Of a stretch of 33,555 nt of DNA, positions 1-7,481 are shown one piece after another. The notes under the pieces are model-generated. The model saw only the letters and a program-made list of their open reading frames with translations, made no database searches and was not told where the DNA came from. How positions within the stretch are numbered: the first letter of the stretch is position 1; each line of letters opens with the position of its first letter. Origin of the DNA: Candidatus Peribacteraceae bacterium (lineage in GTDB: Bacteria; Patescibacteriota; Gracilibacteria; Peribacterales; Peribacteraceae). The DNA is taken from positions 1 to 33,555 of the forward strand of contig JAQWAC010000008.1 of the NCBI GenBank assembly GCA_028707875.1, written 5' to 3'. The translations under genes were made by a program, and so were the position numbers.

Positions 1-210
<210 letters not shown>

Positions 211-286
211 ACACAAAATTAGTACAGTTTTCTTCGTTGAGATTCGCTCTTTCTCTTGGAGAATCATTGATTATACTGTCGTCCCT

Positions 287-598
287 ATGGGTGATTATTT
301 GAAAAAACTTCGGGGGAATCCTTCTGGTCCGACTCCGGGGGAGAAACAGGCGGAGCTGTCGGCTTTGCGCCAGATGGCCATGAGTTTCTCCGAGCGTGTT
401 CGTGCGATGCTTCGTATGAATATTTCCTCGCGGGATCCTGATCTTATGGCACGCGCCCTTATGATGCCGTGGCTGTTTCCCGATATTTCGGAGTTGCAGA
501 GCGACAATCATATCGCCCTGACGCGTCAATCTGCGGGATCACTGCTCGGTCAGCAGCTTTCTTCGAACCATCCGCTCACCTCCGCAGGGCGCGCATAG
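287..598 (+). CDS. Small hypothetical protein (103 aa)
   Basis: ORF with TATACT -10-like box at 272-277, 9 nt before ATG; tail overlaps the convergent purD 3' end by 23 nt. Confidence 0.55.
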   Translation: MGDYLKKLRGNPSGPTPGEKQAELSALRQMAMSFSERVRAMLRMNISSRDPDLMARALMMPWLFPDISELQSDNHIALTRQSAGSLLGQQLSSNHPLTSAGRA

Positions 599-1901
599 TC
601 TCGATTCTTTTTCGGATGAGAGCGTCCGTCCCGATATCCGCACGAAAGCGCACAGGGCCTTTTGCTCTTTCGCAGAGGTTCTGCGCGATGCGTTCCGCTT
701 CCGCGAGCGTGTCCGCAATGCCCACGATGCCGGCGGTGCGTGAGCCTCCGAGGAGAAGAGTACCCTGCTCGTCTTCGGTGATGTCCCCGAAGTACAGACG
801 CGCATTCTCCGGCACGGTCGGGAAGGTGACGGGTTGTCCTTTCTGGTCTTTGCTCACGGGGTAGCTTTCAGGTGTGATGTACTTGCAGACGGTCGCTTTC
901 TTCCCGAAACGGACAAGGTCTTCGGTCAATTCACCGGTGGTGATCGCCTGGCAGATCGTGACGAAGTCGGAGGAGAGGAGCGGGAGAATGTTGAGCGCCT
1001 CCGGATCGCCGAAGCGCGCGTTGAACTCTATCACGCGGATGCCGTCCTTCACCGCGATGTAGCCGCCGTAGAGGATGCCGTGGAAGGGTTCGCCGCACTC
1101 CTTCAGGAGCGCCTGAGCCGTGAGGCGGTTCATCTCCTTCGCCTGTTCCAGATCCTTTTCACTGAGGAAAGGGAGCGAGTGGTTCGTATCGGTGTACGTG
1201 CCCATCCCCCCCGTATTCGGACCGGTATCGCCCACGAAAGCCCGCTTATGATCCTGCACCGCGGGCATGTCGACGACCTGCGTGCCGGAGACGAACGAGA
1301 GCAGACTGAATTCGACCCCGATGAGCTTCTCCTCGACGACAACCCTGCCACACTCTTCGATGCATTCTTTGGCGTACTGCATGCCTTCTTCGACGGAAGC
1401 GAGATGTTCGCCGCTCACTTTCACCCCCTTGCCGCCCCGCAGCGCGTCATATTTCACCACATACGCACCTTTCAAATCTTGCACAATAAATGTGTTCAGA
1501 GATTTTGGCTCGTATGAAGTGAAGACACGGAATTGCGGTACGGACTTCGGGATGTACTTCCGGAGGAGATCGCGGGCGAAGGATTTGCTCGATTCGATGC
1601 GGGCGAGGGATTTCTTCGGGGCCATCGTCGGGATTCCCTCCGCTTCCAGAAGATCGGCAAGCCCGTTCCCGATCGGATCATCCGGTCCAACGATTGCGAG
1701 ATCGATCTTTGCCTTCTTTGCGATGTCCGTCACCCACGGGAAATCGAGGATGTTCCCCACATGCAGCGCGGAGGAGAGACGCTTCAGACCGGGATTCTTT
1801 GTCGTGCAGACCGCAATGATCTCGGGTTTTTGCGGACTGCGCGAAAGCGCATCGGCGATGGCATGTTCGCGGGCCGAAGATGCTATGAGGAGGACGCGCA
1901 T
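576..1901 (-). CDS. purD: Phosphoribosylamine-glycine ligase
   Basis: MRVLLIASSAREHAIADALSRS..., VVKYDALRGGKGV, NTGGMGTYTDT, EFNARFGDPEA motifs. Start set at the internal ATG (1901) rather than 1958 because the upstream part is a tandem repeat. Confidence 0.93.
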   Translation of the reverse strand: MRVLLIASSAREHAIADALSRSPQKPEIIAVCTTKNPGLKRLSSALHVGNILDFPWVTDIAKKAKIDLAIVGPDDPIGNGLADLLEAEGIPTMAPKKSLARIESSKSFARDLLRKYIPKSVPQFRVFTSYEPKSLNTFIVQDLKGAYVVKYDALRGGKGVKVSGEHLASVEEGMQYAKECIEECGRVVVEEKLIGVEFSLLSFVSGTQVVDMPAVQDHKRAFVGDTGPNTGGMGTYTDTNHSLPFLSEKDLEQAKEMNRLTAQALLKECGEPFHGILYGGYIAVKDGIRVIEFNARFGDPEALNILPLLSSDFVTICQAITTGELTEDLVRFGKKATVCKYITPESYPVSKDQKGQPVTFPTVPENARLYFGDITEDEQGTLLLGGSRTAGIVGIADTLAEAERIAQNLCERAKGPVRFRADIGTDALIRKRIETMRALRR

Positions 1902-1969
1902 GCGGCCATATCGTATATCGTATTGCGAATTACGTATACCGCATACGGAATTCGTCATACGTCATACCA
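1902..1969. repeat. Degenerate period-7 tandem array (about 9 units, approx YATAYCG) between purF and purD
   Basis: catatcg tatatcg tattgcg aattacg tataccg catacgg aattcgt catacgt catacca. Confidence 0.8.
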
Positions 1970-3467
1970 ATGAAAGCATCTTCTGATTGTCCCCCTCCTC
2001 TTCGTCGTTCTGGTACTCCTCCCGTGTCTGATTCCTGCCGCAGCCGAGTTCTTTGAGGAGCTTCGGGGTCACCTCGGGAGTCGGGTAGTGCTTCGTGAAG
2101 CAGCCGTCGCTGAAGCGCTGCAGGCGCGGGTTGCCGTAGCGGATCGCCTTGCGCAGGTCCTCGATGGTTCCGTAGAAGAGACCGTCGGCCTTGATGTATT
2201 TGCGGATTTCCTCCACGGAGAGATTGGCGCCGATGAGCTCGTCCGTCGTCGGGAGATCGATGCCGTAGGGATCGGGGCTGATGATCGGGGGGGCGGCGGA
2301 GGCGAAGTAGACTTTTTTGGCACCGGCCTCGCGCACGAGTTCCACGATTTTTTTGCTCGTGTTGCCGCGCACGATGGAGTCATCGACGAGGAGGACATTC
2401 TTTCCCTTGAACTCCAATTCGATGGGATGGAGCTTGAAGTGCAGGCTCCGCTTGCGTACGGACTGGCCCGGCATGATGAATGTCCGGTGGATGTAGCGGT
2501 TCTTGATGAGACCTTCGCGGTAACGCACCTTCAATTTGTCCGCCACGCCCGTGGCGACCGGACGCCCCGTGTCCGGAATGGGAATCACGGAATCGATATG
2601 GATACCCGCCTTCTTGATCTGCTGCGCGAGATATTCGCCCATACGAACGCGCGCCTTGTACACGTTCACTCCGTCGATGGTGGAATCGGGGGCGGCAAGG
2701 TACACCCACTCAAAGATGCAGGGATTGAGCTGCCCTTGACGGACCTGACGGGAGTGCAGGCGGTTCTTGGAATCGATGAAGACGACTTCGCCGGGCTGGA
2801 TGTCGCGCATAAATTCGAAGTCGAGTGCCTTGAAGGCGGAGTTCTCGGACGCGATGATGAATTCCTCCTTCATGCCGAACTTTCGTTTGCCCAGTTGCAG
2901 GGGGCGGATGCCGTGCGGATCGCGGAAGCCCACGATGCCCTGTCCGCCGATGAGCGTGACCGCCGAGTACGCGCCTTTGCATCGCTTGAAAACGCTTTTC
3001 ATGGCGGAGAAGACCTGATCGGGCGTGAGCTTGCCCTTGGGACGCTGGTTCTTGAGGGCGACGGAGAACATATTCAGGAGTATTTCCGAATCGGAGTTCG
3101 TATTGAGGTGGCGGTACTCTTTCTCCAGCAGGAATTTCCGGAGCTCTCCCGCATTCGTCAGATTTCCGTTGTGGGCGAGCGCGATGCCGAACGGGGTGGA
3201 GACGAAGAACGGCTGCGCCTCGAATTCGCTGGAGCATCCTGCGGTGGGGTAGCGGACGTGGCCGACGCCCATGGTGCCTTTCAGTCTCGCGAGAGACTTG
3301 TCGTGAAAGACGTCCTGCACGAGACCGTTGGCTTTCTTCAGATGGAATTGGCTGTTGTAGGTGATGATGCCCGCTGCGTCCTGTCCGCGGTGCTGGAGCA
3401 GAATCAAGCCGTCGTACAAATCCTGAATGACGTCACGGAAGCCGGCGACTGCAATGATGCCGCACAT
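1962..3467 (-). CDS. purF: Amidophosphoribosyltransferase
   Basis: MCGIIAVAGF N-terminal Cys nucleophile, VLLVDDSIVRGNTSKKIVELVREAGAKKV PRPP-binding motif. Confidence 0.95.
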   Translation of the reverse strand: MCGIIAVAGFRDVIQDLYDGLILLQHRGQDAAGIITYNSQFHLKKANGLVQDVFHDKSLARLKGTMGVGHVRYPTAGCSSEFEAQPFFVSTPFGIALAHNGNLTNAGELRKFLLEKEYRHLNTNSDSEILLNMFSVALKNQRPKGKLTPDQVFSAMKSVFKRCKGAYSAVTLIGGQGIVGFRDPHGIRPLQLGKRKFGMKEEFIIASENSAFKALDFEFMRDIQPGEVVFIDSKNRLHSRQVRQGQLNPCIFEWVYLAAPDSTIDGVNVYKARVRMGEYLAQQIKKAGIHIDSVIPIPDTGRPVATGVADKLKVRYREGLIKNRYIHRTFIMPGQSVRKRSLHFKLHPIELEFKGKNVLLVDDSIVRGNTSKKIVELVREAGAKKVYFASAAPPIISPDPYGIDLPTTDELIGANLSVEEIRKYIKADGLFYGTIEDLRKAIRYGNPRLQRFSDGCFTKHYPTPEVTPKLLKELGCGRNQTREEYQNDEEEGDNQKMLSLV

Positions 3468-3502
3468 TTAGGGCGTAGGGAGTAGGGCGTAGGGGGTAGG
3501 GA
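3468..3502. repeat. Five tandem heptamers TTAGGGC/GTAGGGN abutting the purF start codon
   Basis: TTAGGGC GTAGGGA GTAGGGC GTAGGGG GTAGGGA read directly. Confidence 0.9.
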
Positions 3503-3619
3503 ACACGCTCAAGCAGACCTTGCCGGACACGAGCCGGAAGGCCGAAAAGGAGGGAAACGGGGTTTCCACGGATGCATTTTACAGATTTGTTTCCGTGACG
3601 CAAGAATTTGCGTTTCGCT

Positions 3620-3802
3620 TCATCGAAGCGTGTCTTCATATCTCTGGATTCTTGCGATGAGGTCCTCGACTTCCGGAGGAGGACTTCCGTCAAAATCAGC
3701 ATTGAGAACGTCTCCGTATTTTTCTCGCATCTCAACGACGGCAGCCTCCCACATTTGGCGTCCGATCTTTTCGTTTCGATCTATCTTCGCGATGTCCTGC
3801 AT
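3620..3802 (-). CDS. Small hypothetical protein (MQDIAKIDRNEKIGRQMWEAAVVEMREKYGDVLNADFDG...)
   Basis: ORF 3620..3880; start set at internal Met because upstream residues look non-coding/AT-rich. Confidence 0.5.
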   Translation of the reverse strand: MQDIAKIDRNEKIGRQMWEAAVVEMREKYGDVLNADFDGSPPPEVEDLIARIQRYEDTLR

Positions 3803-3891
3803 GATTGTCTCGAGCTGATAGGTGTTGATGTGCACAGATAATATTATACAATAAAAATTCATTAAATCAAAATACCTCAATTCCCCGCATC

Positions 3892-4743
3892 CTACCTCTC
3901 AATCTGCCTTTCTTTCGCCCTCACGCAGTTCCGGATGAGACTCGCCACGGTCATAGGACCGACGCCGCCTGGAACCGGCGTGATCGCGGATGCCTTCTTC
4001 GACACACTTTCAAATTCCACGTCGCCGCAGAGCTTCCCGTCCTTCGTCTTGTTCATTCCCACATCGATGACGACAACACCCTCCTTCACCATGTCGGCGG
4101 TGATGAGCTTCTCCTTCCCGACGGCCGTGATGAGGATGTCCGCCTGCCTGGTGACGGCCCCGAGATCCTTCGTGTGACGATGGCAGACGGTCACGGTGGC
4201 ATTGCGGTTGAGGAGCATGACGGCGATGGGCTTGCCGACGGTGTTGCTCCGGCCGACAACAACGACATGTTTGCCTTCGACGGAAATATTGTAGTGCTCA
4301 AGCAGCGCGACGATTCCTCCCGGCGTGGCGGGCGGCAGGTGTTCGAATTCTTTGCTGAGGAACATCTTGCCGAGGTTATAGGCCCCGAATCCGTCCACAT
4401 CCTTCTTGGGATCGATCACGCGGATGATCTCCGGCACATGGGGCTGCAGATGTGCAGGGAGGGGGACCTGTACGATGAAGCCGGTGACATCGGGATCGGC
4501 ATTGAGTTCCTCCACATTTTTCATCAGTTCCTCCAGAGAAACATCTTCCTTCAGGTGACGGTGCTCGCTGCGCATACCCACCGCTTCGCAACTCCTGAAT
4601 TTCTGGCGGATGTAACTCGCACTTGCGGGATCGTCGCCCACCTGCACCACGACGAGTTTGGGGTCGAGTTTCTTCACCTTCGGCTTGAGTGTTGCGAGAA
4701 GCGCATCGGCGGCTTCGCGGCCGGAGAGGAGGAGAGCGGACAT
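3892..4743 (-). CDS. folD: Bifunctional methylenetetrahydrofolate dehydrogenase/cyclohydrolase
   Basis: VGDDPASASYIRQK, GFIVQVPLPAHL, PATPGGIVALLEHY, VVVGRSNTVGKPIA, TPVPGGVGPMTVASLIRN. Confidence 0.96.
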   Translation of the reverse strand: MSALLLSGREAADALLATLKPKVKKLDPKLVVVQVGDDPASASYIRQKFRSCEAVGMRSEHRHLKEDVSLEELMKNVEELNADPDVTGFIVQVPLPAHLQPHVPEIIRVIDPKKDVDGFGAYNLGKMFLSKEFEHLPPATPGGIVALLEHYNISVEGKHVVVVGRSNTVGKPIAVMLLNRNATVTVCHRHTKDLGAVTRQADILITAVGKEKLITADMVKEGVVVIDVGMNKTKDGKLCGDVEFESVSKKASAITPVPGGVGPMTVASLIRNCVRAKERQIER

Positions 4744-4749
4744 GGCTTC

Positions 4750-4758
4750 ATTGTATCA
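4750..4758 (-). promoter_or_regulatory. Extended -10 promoter element of folD (TGATACAAT), 6 nt from ATG
   Basis: Minus strand CCTGATACAATGAAGCCATG; TGn + TACAAT; no clear -35. Confidence 0.55.
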
Positions 4759-4849
4759 GGTTTCTCATTTGTGTGCCCTCGGGTCTTTAAATGGACAATT
4801 CATCGCACATACGAAGGATAATTATCCATTTTCCATTAAGCGATTCGCG

Positions 4850-5926
4850 TTGTACCGTTTCCGTGTGCATCCGCCTACTCGCGAATACCGCTTTCGTCAC
4901 CTGTTTCCAGATGCTCCGGCGTATCGCTTGAAGCAGATGGAGGAGGTGCTCTTCAAGCCGAACTTTTCCGGTTGGAAGGATGTGACGGTGTTTCCCAAAG
5001 AGATGCGGGAGAAGATGGAGGAGGGGATTCCGTGGATATCCGTGGAGCTCAGTCGCATGTTCGAGAGCAGGCGCGGCGATACGTTCAAGGCGATTCTGGA
5101 GACGGAGGACGGATTGAAGTTTGAGACGGTGCTCATGGGCAACGCGACGGAACAGTGGACCGTGTGCGTCTCTTCGCAGGTGGGGTGTGCCATGCGGTGC
5201 GTCTTCTGCGCCACGGGCGCGATGGGCCTCAAACGCAGTCTGACTGCGGACGAGATCACGGATCAGATCCGCTTCTGGAGAGCTTTTCTGTCGGAGCGGG
5301 GAGGGGAGGCGGGCCGGATCAGCAATGTGGTCTTCATGGGGATGGGGGAGCCGCTCGCGAATGTGGAGAATGTGAAGAGGGCGATCAACGTGTGGCTGAA
5401 GAATACCGACCTCGGTCCGACGCACATCACCGTTTCCACCGTGGGTGTGCTGAAGGTCATGGAGCAGATTCTCACCGACAGGGAATGGCCGCCTGTCCGC
5501 ATCGCGGTTTCCCTTCACAGTGCGGATCAGGAGGAGCGTGCGAAGATCGTGCCGAGCACCGAACCGGGGTTTTTGGAGAAGCTCGCGGACTGGTGTCACA
5601 AGTACGCGCAGGAGCTCGGGAACCGCCACCACCACCTCACATTCGAGTACACGCTCATTCAGGGGGTGAATGACAGCGTGGAGCAGGCGGAGAAGCTCGC
5701 GAGGTTTCTGGAAAAAGCGGGGAAGCCCAAGCTCAATGTCATCCCGCTCAACGTCGTGACCGGTAAGACGATGATGAAGAGCTCGCAGGAGCGCATTGAT
5801 CGCTTCAAGGCGGTGATCCTGAAGCACGGCATCGATGTTACGCAGCGTCGCACAATGGGTGACGATATTGCGGCGGCGTGCGGACAGCTGGCGACGCAAG
5901 CGGCGGGGTGCGAGCAGAGGAGCTAG
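4850..5926 (+). CDS. rlmN: 23S rRNA (adenine(2503)-C(2))-methyltransferase
   Basis: Radical SAM CAMRCVFCATG, VFMGMGEPLANVENV, FEYTLIQGVNDS. Start uncertain: in-frame TTG at 4850 gives about 358 aa; the upstream ATG at 4742 overlaps the divergent folD start and promoter. Confidence 0.92.
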   Translation: MYRFRVHPPTREYRFRHLFPDAPAYRLKQMEEVLFKPNFSGWKDVTVFPKEMREKMEEGIPWISVELSRMFESRRGDTFKAILETEDGLKFETVLMGNATEQWTVCVSSQVGCAMRCVFCATGAMGLKRSLTADEITDQIRFWRAFLSERGGEAGRISNVVFMGMGEPLANVENVKRAINVWLKNTDLGPTHITVSTVGVLKVMEQILTDREWPPVRIAVSLHSADQEERAKIVPSTEPGFLEKLADWCHKYAQELGNRHHHLTFEYTLIQGVNDSVEQAEKLARFLEKAGKPKLNVIPLNVVTGKTMMKSSQERIDRFKAVILKHGIDVTQRRTMGDDIAAACGQLATQAAGCEQRS

Positions 5927-5949
5927 TAAATTCTTTATACATTGATACC

Positions 5950-6320
5950 GTCCTTGGCGGACGTTTGATCTTCTTGTTGAGTGAAAACACAAACAACCCA
6001 CAAAATTTCCGTGCTTGGCCGTCAGGAGGGTAAGGGGGTGTCGGGGGCTTAGGGAACCGGACAAGGTTCCCTAGTCCCCGACCAAAGAAAGAGGTGACGA
6101 ATACATTATGACAATCAACGGACATTTGATCCCTCTTTTTTTCTCGACCATAGAAAAGAAAGAGGAAAAGAAAAGATCGCCGCCGCCAACCCCAACCCGC
6201 CCGGCCCTGTGCCTCCTCGTCAGCTCCTACAAGGATTCGGAGCCGACTCGTCGGCACGCCCCGCGGCTGCGGGGCAGAGCCTTCCCCTTCACCCCCCGTG
6301 GCGGCGGGCCTCCCATGACA
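5950..6320 (-). repeat. Composite intergenic repeat, copy 1 (mostly inverted relative to 17700-18025)
   Basis: Shared blocks with copy 2: GCCGAATCCTTGTAGG, GAGGAGGCACAGGGC, long hairpin with TTGTCC loop, ACCCTCCTGACGGCCAAGCACGG, GATCAAACGTCCG. Confidence 0.85.
6040..6082. other. Long hairpin inside composite repeat copy 1
   Basis: gtcgggggcttagggaacc-ggacaa-ggttccctagtccccgac nearly perfect stem. Confidence 0.8.
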
Positions 6321-6321
6321 G

Positions 6322-6918
6322 TTATGAGCTGAGATGATTTTTTACATGCCCGAATATCACAGCTGCACCCGCTTCGAGATCTCCGGACGTATCGATCACG
6401 ATGATCTTCGGATTCTCTTTCGCCAGAAGCCGGTAATTCTCATAAACCTTCTGTTGCAGTTCCGTCCTTTCCAGCACGTCGGTGGATTCTCTCTTTCCCA
6501 TGCGTTCCTGCAGAACGGAGAAGGGCGGGAGGAGGTAGAAGAGGATATCCGGTTGCGGGAAGTCTTCATTCATCTCCTCGAGCATGTCGGCATCGAGCCC
6601 CAATGCGTTGCCGTACGCGACGGTCGAGTCCCGATAGCGGTCCGAGATCACGACGGCACCGCGGGCGAGTGCGGGCCTGATTACATGCTCCACATGCCAC
6701 GAGCGGTCCTCACAGAAACGTTTCTGCAGTTCCGCGGCGTCCATGGCTTTGTGCGCGTAAAGATCCTTCCGGATGGCACTCCCGACGGGGCCGTCGGTGG
6801 GCTCGAAAGTGAGCATGACATCCGATCCTTCGCGCGTGAGCCGGTCCGCAAGAAGCTTGCTGTGCTTGGTGGTGCCGGCGCCGTCCGGCCCTTCCAGAAC
6901 GATGAAAATTCCCTGCAT
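6322..6918 (-). CDS. tmk: Thymidylate kinase (atypical P-loop)
   Basis: MQGIFIVLEGPDGAGTTKHSKLLADRL, FEPTDGPVG, ISDRYRDSTVAYG. Start at internal ATG 6918. Confidence 0.88.
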   Translation of the reverse strand: MQGIFIVLEGPDGAGTTKHSKLLADRLTREGSDVMLTFEPTDGPVGSAIRKDLYAHKAMDAAELQKRFCEDRSWHVEHVIRPALARGAVVISDRYRDSTVAYGNALGLDADMLEEMNEDFPQPDILFYLLPPFSVLQERMGKRESTDVLERTELQQKVYENYRLLAKENPKIIVIDTSGDLEAGAAVIFGHVKNHLSS

Positions 6919-7034
6919 AGTCGGCCGAGTATAGACGGTGGAGCAGCTTGGATGCCAGAGCCATTTTGAACCGATAGACCTGACAGAATCACTATTTGAA
7001 TATGTACTGAAATATGTTATAATTATAGGAACCT

Positions 7035-7478
7035 GTGATAAAAACCATACGCACCACGCTCGTCGGCTTCTTCTCACTTTTCCTTCATCCGGGGCTCCTC
7101 CTGCGGATTCTCGTTCAGGAATTTCTTCCGTGGTATCTCTGGCGGGAGCCGATCCGTCTCATGCGGGGGTATGTCGAATATGCCAAAGCCTTCTACGAGA
7201 TCATTTCCATCGGGTTCCTGTTGCGCACGCTTTTCAGTCCCTGGAAGGGGATTGTGGAGAGAGCTCCGACGGGCTTCCAATGGGAACTCATCATGCAGGC
7301 GATCGCCGTCAACCTCGTGACACGGGGCATCGGCATGGTCATCAGGCTCTTTGCCATCATTCTCTCGCTTGCGATGCAGGTCATCGTGCTGGCGACATTC
7401 ATTGTGATCTTCCTCGCGTGGTTCGCATTCCCCGTTCTCTTCGTCGCGGGCGTCGGCTTCGCGCTCACTCTCATCTGA
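7035..7478 (+). CDS. Predicted multi-TM membrane protein (147 aa, GTG start)
   Basis: Strongly hydrophobic segments; stop lies 3 nt before the next ATG, so likely co-transcribed with the Clp-like gene. Confidence 0.7.
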   Translation: MIKTIRTTLVGFFSLFLHPGLLLRILVQEFLPWYLWREPIRLMRGYVEYAKAFYEIISIGFLLRTLFSPWKGIVERAPTGFQWELIMQAIAVNLVTRGIGMVIRLFAIILSLAMQVIVLATFIVIFLAWFAFPVLFVAGVGFALTLI

Positions 7479-7481
7479 TTC

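Noticed and set aside
2088-3485. Long plus-strand ORF (465 aa) opposite purF; similar mirror ORFs opposite groL (19015..20424), purD, cimA, recG and rlmN
   Set aside because: Antisense shadow ORFs typical of GC-rich coding DNA; the opposite frame encodes clearly recognisable proteins.
3468-3502. Heptamer arrays considered as CRISPR or telomere-like repeats
   Set aside because: No spacers, units only 7 nt, and no cas genes; five units internal to the chromosome do not support a telomere.
5838-6257. ORF sharing RILVG..EEAQG with ORF 17318..18130
   Set aside because: Similarity is due to the intergenic DNA repeat; reading frames contain low-complexity and hairpin-encoded residues and the ORFs overlap rlmN or run through hairpins.
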